Shown: positions 26,422 through 35,129 of the stretch, in pieces
How the letters are laid out: every line of letters begins with the position of its first letter
How positions within the stretch are numbered: position 1 is the first letter of the stretch
Source: Acidobacteriota bacterium
GTDB taxonomy: Bacteria; Acidobacteriota; Terriglobia; Bryobacterales; Bryobacteraceae
DNA: 64,000 nt
Direction of reading: 5' to 3'
Assembly: GCA_026393985.1 (NCBI GenBank)
Contig: JAPKZB010000084.1
Coordinates: forward strand, 8,215 to 72,214
Notes under the pieces: model-generated
Seen by the model: the letters and a program-made list of their open reading frames with translations, nothing else
What the model was told of the DNA's origin: nothing
The model's database searches: none
Translations under genes and position numbers: made by a program

Positions 26422-27267
26422 CTACACAATCGAACCGGCCCTCGGCCGCCAGCGCGCCTGCAGCGGGATGCTCTTGATGTAGCCGTAGAGCAGAATCTCC
26501 CGCACCGCCAACCGCACCGCCGCTTGCGGCGCGCTGATCAACAGCGCCTTCAGAAGCTTCGGCAGCGTCGGTCGCGGAATCGGCCACGTCTCCCCCGTGC
26601 TCCGCAGAATCGCCCGCCGCTCCCGCGTCATTATCTGGATCGCCTCCACCATCCCCCGGCGCCGCATATGCAGATACATCGCCTCGGAGCTCACCACAAT
26701 GTAGCCGCGCTTCATCACCTCGCGCGCCCACAGCTTGTCCTCCACCGCCTCGAGCGTCTCATCAAACGGCACCTCTTCCCACAGACTGCGGCGAATCGCG
26801 CAACCGCTCGCAATGGGACCGTTCTCCACAATCGTGTACAAATCCAGCGGCCACCGCAGCACCTTCTGCTGCGTCCAGGACTCCAAGTCCCTGGTCTTGC
26901 TCACGATCGTGCAACGCACAGCCGCCACCTCCGGGTTGGCGAACTCCACCAGCGCCGTGCGGAAAAATTCCCGGCCCAGCACCAGGCTGTGCGAGCTGAT
27001 GCAGAACACCACCTCCCCCGTGCACTCCCGCAGACCCATGTTCAGCGCCCGGCCGTAAGTGAAGTCACTCTTGGCAATCGGCACCACGCGGGCCCCGTAG
27101 CGCTCGGCAATCTCGCCGCTCCCGTCGGTGGACTCGTTATCCACCACCACGACCTCCCGCGGCTGCACCGATTGCAGCGTTAAGGCATCGAGCACCTTAC
27201 CGAGATACCCCGCCGCATTACGCGCACGGATGACAACAGAAAAGCTTGGCAAGTTCTGCGTGTTCAC
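26422..27267 (-). CDS. Glycosyltransferase family 2
   Basis: 281 residues with an intact GT-A front: FSVVIRARNAAGYLGKVLDA, VVVDNESTDGSGEI and an FCISSHSLVLG block in the DXD region, followed by an EAVEDKLWAREVMKRGY motif typical of processive or rhamnosyl-type GT2 enzymes. No membrane helix is evident. The start is GTG, supported by AGGAGAG 6-8 nt upstream. It sits between NeuC and NeuA and could transfer the nonulosonate or its partner sugar, but known sialyltransferases belong to other families, so this is a guess. Confidence 0.82.
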   Translation of the reverse strand: MNTQNLPSFSVVIRARNAAGYLGKVLDALTLQSVQPREVVVVDNESTDGSGEIAERYGARVVPIAKSDFTYGRALNMGLRECTGEVVFCISSHSLVLGREFFRTALVEFANPEVAAVRCTIVSKTRDLESWTQQKVLRWPLDLYTIVENGPIASGCAIRRSLWEEVPFDETLEAVEDKLWAREVMKRGYIVVSSEAMYLHMRRRGMVEAIQIMTRERRAILRSTGETWPIPRPTLPKLLKALLISAPQAAVRLAVREILLYGYIKSIPLQARWRPRAGSIV

Positions 27268-27277
27268 AAACTCTCTC

Positions 27278-28513
27278 CTACCGGTTTAAAAAGCTGCTGC
27301 GCAAAGCCATGTCGCCCGACGCCTCCGCACGCGCCCCGGCGCCCGCCGGAACGTCGTAGATATAGTGCAAACGCTTCTGCACAAACGGCGTCAGACTCAC
27401 AAGCGACTCCGCAATCCGCCCCGCCACGCGCCCGTCGCCGTACAACTGGCTCGGACCATACCGACCATGGGCCAGTTGCCGCCCCACCATCTCCGCCACC
27501 TCTCCGGCCAGCGGCGACGCGTGCACCACGTGCTCATCGGTCTCCCGCCCCTCCTGCCGCTCACCCACCAGCACCACCGGCGTCCCGAAATAGCCCGCAT
27601 CGCGCACAAAGCTGCTCGAGTTCCCCACCGCGCACGCCGCCCGGCTCAACACCGCCAGGTACTCCTCCGGCATCAGATTCGTAATCGTCCGCAGCCACGC
27701 CGGCGCCGTTTGATCGCGGAACACCCGGATCGACTTGCTGATTTGCTCACTGCCAGCGTCAATGTTCGGCCACAGCAACACCGTCGGCATCGCCATCCGC
27801 CCCAGCGCTTCCAATAGCTCACTCATCTGCTGCAACTCGCCGCCAAAGCACGTCGTCGTCGGATGAAAAATCACCAGCAAGAACGGCTTCTCCGTATCAA
27901 GCCAGGCCCCGCTTCCCGAGGCGTTCACGATATCCGCGCTCATCGACCGGTCCATCTGCCGAGCAATATCGCTCCCCGGACATCCCACGCCCAGAATGCA
28001 CTCCGGCCGCTCCCCCATCCGCACTAGATACTCGGCCGACCGCAGCGTGCTCGGAAAATGAAACTGCGACAGCTTGCTGATCGCATGGCGCGCGCTCTCA
28101 TCAATCGAACCCGACACCTCCCCACCCTGGATATGAAACAGGCAGATGTTCATGTACGCCGCCGCAATCGCCGCCGAAAGCGCCTCGTAGCGATCCCCGA
28201 TCAGCAACACCAGATCCGGCTGCAAACGCTGAAACTCACTCGCAAACTCCACCACCCCGATCCCCACCGATTTCGCCATCGTCGACGGCCGCGAACCTTC
28301 GAGTTCAATGTGAATCTCCCCGTCCACCGGAAAGCCATCCTGCCGCACAATCGCCACCGGATAGCCAAACCGTTCGAGCACCATCGTCCCCGCCGCCACC
28401 ACTACCATCTCCAACTCCGGCCGCGCCGCAATCGCTGCCATCACCGGCTTCATCCGGCCATAGTTAGCCCGGTCCACCAGCACCACACATACTCTTCTGC
28501 GCTTCATCGCCAT
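27278..28513 (-). CDS. neuC: UDP-N-acetylglucosamine 2-epimerase, hydrolysing (NeuC/LegG-like)
   Basis: About 411 residues. The family is shown by LVDRANYGRMKPVMAAI at the N-terminus, LLIGDRYEALSAA, the GEVSGSIDESARHAISKLS block and GNSSSFVRDAGYFGTPVV. Hydrolysing forms release the free 2-epimerised sugar (ManNAc or a 6-deoxy-diacetamido analogue), the substrate of NeuB. Because PglF-like and LegC-like genes are also present, a legionaminic-type route is as likely as sialic acid. Several ATGs are available (28543, 28513, 28507); a GGAGG about 10 nt upstream favours 28513. Confidence 0.87.
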   Translation of the reverse strand: MAMKRRRVCVVLVDRANYGRMKPVMAAIAARPELEMVVVAAGTMVLERFGYPVAIVRQDGFPVDGEIHIELEGSRPSTMAKSVGIGVVEFASEFQRLQPDLVLLIGDRYEALSAAIAAAYMNICLFHIQGGEVSGSIDESARHAISKLSQFHFPSTLRSAEYLVRMGERPECILGVGCPGSDIARQMDRSMSADIVNASGSGAWLDTEKPFLLVIFHPTTTCFGGELQQMSELLEALGRMAMPTVLLWPNIDAGSEQISKSIRVFRDQTAPAWLRTITNLMPEEYLAVLSRAACAVGNSSSFVRDAGYFGTPVVLVGERQEGRETDEHVVHASPLAGEVAEMVGRQLAHGRYGPSQLYGDGRVAGRIAESLVSLTPFVQKRLHYIYDVPAGAGARAEASGDMALRSSFLNR

Positions 28514-28539
28514 CCTCGCCTTACCTCCTATCGAAGAAT

Positions 28540-29463
28540 TCATACCGCCTGCTTGCAATCCACGCGTTGCAGCGCGTAACAGTCCGCCCCCACCGCATTC
28601 CGCCCCGCCTCGGTGCTGAACGCACAGCAGAAATCAAGTTCCCGCAACTGCCCCACCGCCTCCGCCGTGAAAGAGTCCCGCTTGCCGTACGGGTAGCTGA
28701 ACGGCGTCTGCTGCTGCGGAAACATGCGCAGATCCAGAATCCGCCGGCACTCCTCCAAATCCCGCCGCATCTCCCGCTCTGTCAAAGTCGCCAGCGCCTG
28801 ATGACGATGCGTGTGCCCGCCCAGCATCATTCCCCCCATCTGCATCCGCCGCGCCTCCTCCCAACTCACGTACAACTGCCGGGCAAACGCCGACTCCTCG
28901 CCAAACTCCCCCGCGAAAAGCTCATCCACCACCGCCTCCCGCGCCGCCGCCGCCAGTTGAAAATTAAACCCGTACTTGAACGCCGCCACCTCCGGCCCAT
29001 CCCACGGATACGTCCGTGCCGCCGTCGCCGCATCCACCGCCGGCCACTCCAGGCCCAGGCCCCGCACCCCTGCAAGAAACCGGCGCCGCCACTCGGCAAA
29101 CCCCAACTGCGCCGTCAGAAAGTGGTTCTTGTGCACCGCCGCCACCACCTGCTCTTCCATGCAACCGGTCACCAGAAAAAACAGCCCTTGAATCCCGCGA
29201 TCCACGAGCACCGGCGTCACCTCCCGGTAGTGATCCTTCACCCCATCGTCAAACGTCAACAGGCACAGCGGACGGCGCCCGCGATACTCCCCCCGCAGGA
29301 GCGCCAGCGCCGACTCGAGCGTCGCCATCTCATACCGGCGCCGCAACTCATCCACCTGCCGGCTGAAAGTGTCCGCCTCAAGGAAGTGCAATGCCGGAAA
29401 GGCATTCCCCTCCACCCGCCGTACGTAGTGGTACATCACCACAAGTAGCGTTGGCTGGTTCAT
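28540..29463 (-). CDS. Polysaccharide deacetylase (NodB-homology domain)
   Basis: About 307 residues. The first motif LLTFDDGVKDHY and the metal-binding GGHTHRHQAL are both canonical, so the enzyme should be an active metal-dependent CE4-type deacetylase; FSYPYGKRDSF is the third conserved region. No signal peptide is present, so it may act on cytoplasmic lipid- or nucleotide-linked sugars. A ~90-residue insert lies between the first and second motifs (about 105-215). It follows the GNAT gene by 10 nt. Confidence 0.85.
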   Translation of the reverse strand: MNQPTLLVVMYHYVRRVEGNAFPALHFLEADTFSRQVDELRRRYEMATLESALALLRGEYRGRRPLCLLTFDDGVKDHYREVTPVLVDRGIQGLFFLVTGCMEEQVVAAVHKNHFLTAQLGFAEWRRRFLAGVRGLGLEWPAVDAATAARTYPWDGPEVAAFKYGFNFQLAAAAREAVVDELFAGEFGEESAFARQLYVSWEEARRMQMGGMMLGGHTHRHQALATLTEREMRRDLEECRRILDLRMFPQQQTPFSYPYGKRDSFTAEAVGQLRELDFCCAFSTEAGRNAVGADCYALQRVDCKQAV

Positions 29464-29473
29464 GATCGCTGCC

Positions 29474-30640
29474 TCAATTCGGACGGTCCTGATCGGAATC
29501 CGCCTTGGTCCAGTACCACGGACATGCGGCGCCCGCCACGCAAGCCGGCCGGTCAAACTGCACCAGCATCGCGCTCATGATGCCGCCGCCCTTGCCATCA
29601 ATTGGCTGAAAGCGGCTCGGTAGCGCTCCCCCATCCCCCACCCGCGACACCGGTATCATCCCGCCGTCCTCCAGGCGCTCGCCCGTCGGGCCATGGTAGC
29701 CGTAGTAGTCAGCCCCCAGCGCCCCGGCGCTCTCGGCCTGCTCCAGGAATGCCGCCAGCAATGGCTGTGCGTTCGCCGCCGATGCCGGCAGAAACTCCAC
29801 CAGCCGAGCCATCCGGTCCACCGGCGCCCGCCCCTGGCCCGTCTCCTGGTAAATCGTCTCCAACCGCCAGATCGCCAAACCCGTCCGCCCGCCCTCCGGC
29901 ACCGTCACCACGCGATACGAAAACAGCGGATGATCGAGATAACGCCAGCGGAGAAACGCCGCGTCGCGGGCCGCGCCCAGCGTCTCCTGCGCAATCACCG
30001 GCCAATTCTTCTCGTCCCACTCCACCGGGTCAAACTGCGTCCCCGCGCCGATGGGCGCCTCCGCCACCGCCGGCAGGGAAAACGCCGCGGCCAGCGAGGC
30101 CGCCCGGTCCTGCTCCCAATCCGGATGCGCCAGTGCCACCAGATGGGCCATCCGCCCGGCCGCGCCCGGAAACACGGCCAAATGCCGCGGAATATCCGCC
30201 AGCACCTCGCCCCGCAAAACCCGATAGATCGCCGCCGTCGCCGGGTTGATTCCGAAGGCAACCGTAATGTCGTACTCATGGCCTTCCCGCCCCGTCGCGC
30301 CCCGGAACATACTCAGCAGTTGCAGCGCCGTCGATCCCTTGCGATGATCCGGCCGGACGACGTAGTTCGTAATCCATACCCCCTGCTTGCGCTCCCCAAA
30401 GTAGTTAAACGGAAACGGGATACCACCCAGAATCCCCACCAGCTCCCCCTCGTGCTCGGCCACGGCCATGCTGCTCGGCCCCCTCCCCGCCTCGCGGCCT
30501 ACCGCTCCCGTCCGGCCGAACGACCAACGGTACAGGTCCTCTCGCCGGCAGTAAATGTGGTTCGGCGCCCAGTAGTCATTTAGAAATTGGCTCACCGCGG
30601 GATATTCTGCGAGACCGGCATAACGAAACGAAACGCTCAT
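29474..30640 (-). CDS. GNAT-family acyltransferase-like protein
   Basis: 388 residues. The N-terminal ~160 residues look like a GNAT domain: MAVAEHEGELVGILGGI, an acyl-donor-binding VVRPDHRKGSTALQLLSMF and a FGINPATAAIYRVL block (the usual Asn/Tyr region). The C-terminal half resembles the second GNAT-like lobe of larger acyltransferases. Placed 3 nt after an acyl carrier protein gene and beside FkbH and MaoC genes, it is the best candidate to move an ACP-bound acyl group onto a sugar amine. It could also supply the LegH/PglD acetyltransferase step otherwise missing here. Confidence 0.65.
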   Translation of the reverse strand: MSVSFRYAGLAEYPAVSQFLNDYWAPNHIYCRREDLYRWSFGRTGAVGREAGRGPSSMAVAEHEGELVGILGGIPFPFNYFGERKQGVWITNYVVRPDHRKGSTALQLLSMFRGATGREGHEYDITVAFGINPATAAIYRVLRGEVLADIPRHLAVFPGAAGRMAHLVALAHPDWEQDRAASLAAAFSLPAVAEAPIGAGTQFDPVEWDEKNWPVIAQETLGAARDAAFLRWRYLDHPLFSYRVVTVPEGGRTGLAIWRLETIYQETGQGRAPVDRMARLVEFLPASAANAQPLLAAFLEQAESAGALGADYYGYHGPTGERLEDGGMIPVSRVGDGGALPSRFQPIDGKGGGIMSAMLVQFDRPACVAGAACPWYWTKADSDQDRPN

Positions 30641-30643
30641 AAT

Positions 30644-30961
30644 TCATCTCTCCAATGACTTTTCTGCCACCACGCTGACGATCTTGGCAATCGACAGCAA
30701 CTCCTCCATCTCCTCGGGCGAGAACTGAATGCTCCACTCCTGCTCCAAGGCCAGCACCAGGCTCAGGTGATTCAACGAATCCCAGGACGCTATCGACTCC
30801 GGCGAACTCTCCGCCGTCAGCCCGTCCAACGGCACCGCAAAGATATCCGCCGCGATCTGCCGGACCCTGTCCGTCAACGCACGCCAGTCGTCCTGGTCGA
30901 ACCGCTCCAGTGGCCCCTGCTCCAAAGGCCCCAGCTCAAGACGCGATCGATTCCCCATCAT
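30644..30961 (-). CDS. Acyl carrier protein
   Basis: About 105 residues with a four-helix ACP fold and the phosphopantetheine attachment motif SWDSLNHLSLV; Ser62 is the modified residue. An ~20-residue N-terminal extension (LGPLEQGPLERF) is longer than in fatty-acid AcpP. It overlaps the FkbH-like gene by 26 nt and is followed 3 nt later by the GNAT gene, so the three are almost certainly co-translated. Dedicated ACPs of this kind carry glyceryl or hydroxyacyl units rather than serving bulk lipid synthesis. AAAGGA before the tandem ATGs supports the start at 30961. Confidence 0.88.
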   Translation of the reverse strand: MMGNRSRLELGPLEQGPLERFDQDDWRALTDRVRQIAADIFAVPLDGLTAESSPESIASWDSLNHLSLVLALEQEWSIQFSPEEMEELLSIAKIVSVVAEKSLER

Positions 30962-32813
30962 TACCATCCTTTGCCAGCGATGCCCGAATCCAGCGCGGAC
31001 AAGCCAGCGAACAACTTTCGACAGGTAGCCGCCACCGCGTCCCCGCCTCGCCCGCCTCCACCTGCGCAAACTGGTGGTTGGCGTAAAAATCTCTGGCCGG
31101 GCCGTTCTTGGCCGTCGGCACAAACCAGCCCTCGATCCACTGCAAGCTCAGTTGCCGTCCGAACCGCACGAGTAGCGCCATCATCGCGGTCTCCACCGTG
31201 CGTCCGATCACCCGGCAACTCATCAGCATCGTCTCGATGACGCCCACGCCAGCCGTATACCGGAAAACGATTACCCCCACAATGCCGTTATCGCCAAAGC
31301 GGTCCCGCACGGAAACCTCAAACACCCTTGCTCCCTCCCGCCGCGCCAACTCATGGATCTCCGCTTCGCTGTACCGCCGCCCGGTCAGGTTGAACTGATT
31401 GGTCTTCTGCGTCAACTGCGCTACCCGCTGCTCGTGCGCCGGATCCACCAGCGCCATCACCACCTCCTGCCGCAGCGATTCATAAAACTCCTCCACCGTC
31501 CCAAACTGCCGCTGCGCCGTCACCCGCTCCTTCTGCACCCGGTAAAGCTCCCCGCGCGCTTCATCCTCCTGGCTCAGCGCCAGCCGTTCAAAGCCCGGAT
31601 GCCGCCGCACCGTCGCCGCATACGCCGCCGGCTCCCTCGGCAACTCGATCACCGTCACCTCCGGCAACTCCCGCCGCACCCGTTCGCACTCCACCGGACT
31701 GTCATCCAAAAACGCCAGCGCATCCAGCCCCACGTTCAACTCCCCGGCAATCTCCCGCAAATTCTGCGACTTGTCCGTCCAGTTGATCCTTGTGGCGGCA
31801 AACGCGCTGCTGCGCAGCAGCATGCCCGGATGGCTGTCCATCGCCGCCAGCGCCTCCGGTTCATCGTTCTTGCTGCACACCGCCAGCAGAATCCCTCGCC
31901 GCGCAAAGTCTACCAGCGTCTGCTGCAAGGCCCGGTAGTGCGCACCAGGATGCTCAATCCCCACCTGGATCCCCTCCGGCCCATCCTCGCCCAGAACCCC
32001 GCCCCACAACGTGTTGTCCAGATCCGTCACCACCACCTTCACGCCTCGCCCCGCCAGCGGCACCAGGTAACGCAGCCACTCGTTCACCATCACCGGCTGG
32101 CACTCGGCCCGCATCGGCAGCCGCACCAGCAGCCACTTCCGCTCGTCGTGCCACTGCAGCCGCCCATAGTTCGCCACCAGCCGGTCATAGCCCAGCAGGT
32201 ACACCCCCGGCCACCGGCTCACCAACCGCCGCAACCCCTGATTGATCTCCTGCACCGCCGCCGCCTGTCCATCCGGACGTTGCCCGTCCAGCACGCCCCA
32301 ACTTGGATGCACCGGCTCTTCGAGCGCATGAAGAATCAAATCCGCCGGGCTATCGCTCCGCAAGCGCTCCACCAGCGCCGTGAAGTGCCCCAGCACCTCC
32401 GCCACCACCGCCGCAAGCCCCGCGCCCGGCACCCCGTCCTCCCACAACTGAGGCGCAATGTCTCGCGTCTGTACCGCCACAATCACCGTATCCGGCCGGA
32501 ACCGGTACAACCCGCTCTCCCCCTCGAGAACCTCCTGCATGTAAGCGCCCAGCGGACCCACTCCCACCGTCAGCTCCAAACCCACCAAAGCCCCGCCAGC
32601 CCGCAGCAGCGGCACCATCGGCTCCACGGTGAACGAACGCAGAAAGTACACCCGCCACGGCCGGCACGGTAGCGTCTCCCGCCAACGCGCGGCGCACTCC
32701 AAAACATAGTTGGCCACCGCGCCGTTGGGCTGCGCCCGCCACATCGCCTCCGCGGCCGACCGCGCCTCCCCGTAACGCCCCGCCGCCAGCGCCGCCTCAA
32801 TCAACTCACGCAT
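30936..32813 (-). CDS. FkbH-like HAD-IIIC family protein
   Basis: 625 residues, matching full-length FkbH-domain proteins. The N-terminal half (about 1-250) is the SGNH-like or receiver part. The HAD domain starts VVVTDLDNTLWGGVLGEDG (about 256-275) and includes AVCSKND and LDDSPVEC. The C-terminal third (about 470-610) is GNAT-like with TQKTNQFNLTGRRY. Characterised FkbH proteins dephosphorylate 1,3-bisphosphoglycerate and load the glyceryl group onto a partner ACP; the adjacent ACP fits that role. Its use inside a nonulosonate locus suggests an acyl decoration. Confidence 0.85.
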   Translation of the reverse strand: MRELIEAALAAGRYGEARSAAEAMWRAQPNGAVANYVLECAARWRETLPCRPWRVYFLRSFTVEPMVPLLRAGGALVGLELTVGVGPLGAYMQEVLEGESGLYRFRPDTVIVAVQTRDIAPQLWEDGVPGAGLAAVVAEVLGHFTALVERLRSDSPADLILHALEEPVHPSWGVLDGQRPDGQAAAVQEINQGLRRLVSRWPGVYLLGYDRLVANYGRLQWHDERKWLLVRLPMRAECQPVMVNEWLRYLVPLAGRGVKVVVTDLDNTLWGGVLGEDGPEGIQVGIEHPGAHYRALQQTLVDFARRGILLAVCSKNDEPEALAAMDSHPGMLLRSSAFAATRINWTDKSQNLREIAGELNVGLDALAFLDDSPVECERVRRELPEVTVIELPREPAAYAATVRRHPGFERLALSQEDEARGELYRVQKERVTAQRQFGTVEEFYESLRQEVVMALVDPAHEQRVAQLTQKTNQFNLTGRRYSEAEIHELARREGARVFEVSVRDRFGDNGIVGVIVFRYTAGVGVIETMLMSCRVIGRTVETAMMALLVRFGRQLSLQWIEGWFVPTAKNGPARDFYANHQFAQVEAGEAGTRWRLPVESCSLACPRWIRASLAKDGNDGESIAS

Positions 32814-33234
32814 GCCCGCTTTCCCCCGCCAGCTTCACCGTCCCCCGCCCCTCCATCACCGTTGCCCCGTCCTGGTTCGTCGCCCGCACCTCCACCACCA
32901 CGCTCCCCGTCCCCTCGGACTTATGGGCGATCCACAGCCGCAAATTCACCCGGTCGCCCACAAACACCGGAGACCGCCACTGAAATCGCTGCTCGGCCCA
33001 CAACGCCCCCGGCCCCGGCAACTGCATCCCAATCATCGTCGATACGTAACTCCCCACCAACAACCCGTGCACTACTCTCCGGCCAAACTCCGTCTCCCGC
33101 ACAAACGCGTCATCCATGTGCAGCGGATTAAAATCCCCGCTCAACCGCGCAAACGCGTCCACATCCTCGGCGGTAATCACCTTCGACAGCACCGCCTCCT
33201 GCCCCACCGCCAGCCCCTCGAACGTCCCCTTCAT
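32806..33234 (-). CDS. MaoC-like hydratase/dehydratase (hot-dog fold)
   Basis: About 142 residues, single hot-dog domain. The hydratase-2 motif FARLSGDFNPLHMDDAFV contains the expected catalytic Asp and His; HGLLVGSYVS follows. Members hydrate or dehydrate acyl-CoA/ACP thioesters, for example between 3-hydroxybutyryl and crotonyl groups. The ATG overlaps the NeuB stop (ATGA, 33231-33234) and its own stop overlaps the FkbH start by 8 nt, which places it inside the acyl module. Exact substrate unknown. Confidence 0.85.
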   Translation of the reverse strand: MKGTFEGLAVGQEAVLSKVITAEDVDAFARLSGDFNPLHMDDAFVRETEFGRRVVHGLLVGSYVSTMIGMQLPGPGALWAEQRFQWRSPVFVGDRVNLRLWIAHKSEGTGSVVVEVRATNQDGATVMEGRGTVKLAGESGHA

Positions 33235-34277
33235 GACTGCCCCTGTAACTCCCGCATCACCGGCGAGGCAAAATCCTCCTCGGCCAGAAACTGCCCGCGG
33301 GTCACCGCCCGCGCCAACCGCTGCCCCACCACCCGGCCCAGCAAATCCGCCGGCAATCCCGTCCCCGGCTTGCGCAATCCCAGATGCCAGTCGTTCAATA
33401 CCGTTCCCGCCGGCAGATCCGCCTCCGCCACAATGCTCTTCGTAAACAGCCGCCGCACGTCCTGCAGCTCCCGGCAAACCTGGTCTTTATCCACCGGATT
33501 CGCCATCGCCGTCTCCAAAAACCGCACCCCTTCCACCAGCTGCCGCAACTGCTCCGTCGTCAATGAACTCTCCACATCCGGACCGAAGCACTCCCGGCTG
33601 AACGTCAAATGCACCTCCACCACCTCCGCCCCCATCGCCACCGCCGCCAGCGACGGATATATCGTCCCCGAATGGTCCGATAGTCCCACCGCGCATCCAT
33701 ACCGCCGCCGGAACTCCGCCAGGACATTCACCCCCACCTTCTCCGCCGGACACGGATAAACCGAAGTACACTGCAACAGCACATACGGCACCCTCTGCTG
33801 CTCCAACCGTTCCACCGCTCCGTCAATCTCCGGCCACGAACTCATCCCCGTCGAAACATAAATCGGCAACCCGGACTCAGCCATCAACGGAAACAGTTGC
33901 GGGTTACTGATCTCACCGGAAGCCACCTTCCAGGCGTCCACCCCCACCCGCCGCAGTAACTCCACCGCTCGCTTCGAAAACGGTGAGCTCAAAAACCGCA
34001 GGCCCCGGCTGATGGCATGGTCCCGCAGCTCCTTCCACTGCGCCTCGCTGAACTCCATCCGCTGCCAGTACTCATAGCGCGTGGCGTCCTGCCGGCTGAA
34101 GCGAACCCGCCACGTCTCGTAGCTCGAGCTCTCGGCGTCCGCATAGTGCGTCTGAAATTTAATCGCGTCCACGCCCGCCCGCGCGGCCGCTTCAATGTAG
34201 GCATGGGCCGTCCCCAGGCTGCCGTCGTGGGCCTGCGCCACCTCGGCGATCAATAAACACGGTGCGTTACGTTTCAT
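33231..34277 (-). CDS. neuB: Nonulosonic acid synthase (NeuB/LegI-like)
   Basis: 348 residues, the usual length. The TIM-barrel domain opens LLIAEVAQAHDGSL and includes DAIKFQTHYADAESS, RFLSSPFSKRAVELL, WKVASGEISNPQLF and GLSDHSG. The C-terminal antifreeze/SAF domain (about 290-345) has RKPGTGLPADLLG. The enzyme condenses phosphoenolpyruvate with ManNAc or a 6-deoxy analogue. Whether the product is sialic, legionaminic or pseudaminic acid cannot be told by eye. It is followed by an ATGA-coupled MaoC gene. Confidence 0.9.
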   Translation of the reverse strand: MKRNAPCLLIAEVAQAHDGSLGTAHAYIEAAARAGVDAIKFQTHYADAESSSYETWRVRFSRQDATRYEYWQRMEFSEAQWKELRDHAISRGLRFLSSPFSKRAVELLRRVGVDAWKVASGEISNPQLFPLMAESGLPIYVSTGMSSWPEIDGAVERLEQQRVPYVLLQCTSVYPCPAEKVGVNVLAEFRRRYGCAVGLSDHSGTIYPSLAAVAMGAEVVEVHLTFSRECFGPDVESSLTTEQLRQLVEGVRFLETAMANPVDKDQVCRELQDVRRLFTKSIVAEADLPAGTVLNDWHLGLRKPGTGLPADLLGRVVGQRLARAVTRGQFLAEEDFASPVMRELQGQS

Positions 34278-34289
34278 CCGATCTCCGTC

Positions 34290-35129
34290 TTAAACCACAT
34301 CCGCAAAACTCTTCTCCATCCGCCGGAACACAAACGCTCCGCTCACCAGCAACACCAGCGCCACCGCCGCCGAAACCGCCATCATCGGCCCCGGCGCCGT
34401 ATCCGTACCCAGCAGCGCCCACCGGAATCCTTCCACCACCCCCACCATCGGGTTCAACGCGTAAACCGGCCGCCACTCAGGCGGCAGCAAACTGCTCGGG
34501 TACGCAATCGGCGTCACAAACATCCAGAACTGCGTCACAAACGGCACCACGTACTTCACGTCCCGGAACTTCACATTCAGCGCCGAAAGCCACAACCCCA
34601 CCCCCAGCGCCGTCACCAGCGCCAGCACCAGCAGCAGCGGCAGCCACAGCACATGCCAACCCGGGGTCACGCCGTAGTAGAGCATCAGCAGCAGCAGCAC
34701 CAGAAACGCAAGCAGAAAATCCACCATCCCGCTCACCACCGTCCCCACCGGAATCGCCAAACGCGGAAAGTACACCTTCCGGATCAGATTCGCGCTCCCC
34801 ACCAGGCTATCCGACGCCTGGCTCAGGCCCTGGGCAAAAAACGTCCACGGCACCAGCGCGGCATACGCAAACACCGGATAGGGCAACCCGTCCGATTGGA
34901 TCTTCGCCAACCGGCCGAAAAACAGGCTGAACACTACCATCGTGAAAAACGGCTGAATAATCGCCCACGCCGCCCCCAGCGCCGTTTGCTTGTAGCGCAC
35001 CTTGATATCGCGCCAAATCAGAAAGTACAGCAGCTCGCGATACGCGTAGAGCTCTTTCAACTGCAGTGACACCCAGCCTTTGCTCGGCGCAATCCGCAAG
35101 ATCGGAAGAGAAGAAATGGTTTCAGACAA
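34290..35129 (-). CDS. ABC-2 type polysaccharide export permease (Wzm-like)
   Basis: 279 residues with six predicted membrane helices and the amphipathic N-terminus typical of the family (LIWRDIKVRYKQTALGAAWA). The PWTFFAQGLSQASDSLV and ALNVKFRDVKYVVPF segments are conserved in Wzm/TagG permeases. The likely ATPase partner lies at 21692-22978. The start appears to be TTG, 9 nt after AGGAG, overlapping the 3' end of the dehydratase gene by 8 nt. Confidence 0.88.
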   Translation of the reverse strand: MSETISSLPILRIAPSKGWVSLQLKELYAYRELLYFLIWRDIKVRYKQTALGAAWAIIQPFFTMVVFSLFFGRLAKIQSDGLPYPVFAYAALVPWTFFAQGLSQASDSLVGSANLIRKVYFPRLAIPVGTVVSGMVDFLLAFLVLLLLMLYYGVTPGWHVLWLPLLLVLALVTALGVGLWLSALNVKFRDVKYVVPFVTQFWMFVTPIAYPSSLLPPEWRPVYALNPMVGVVEGFRWALLGTDTAPGPMMAVSAAVALVLLVSGAFVFRRMEKSFADVV

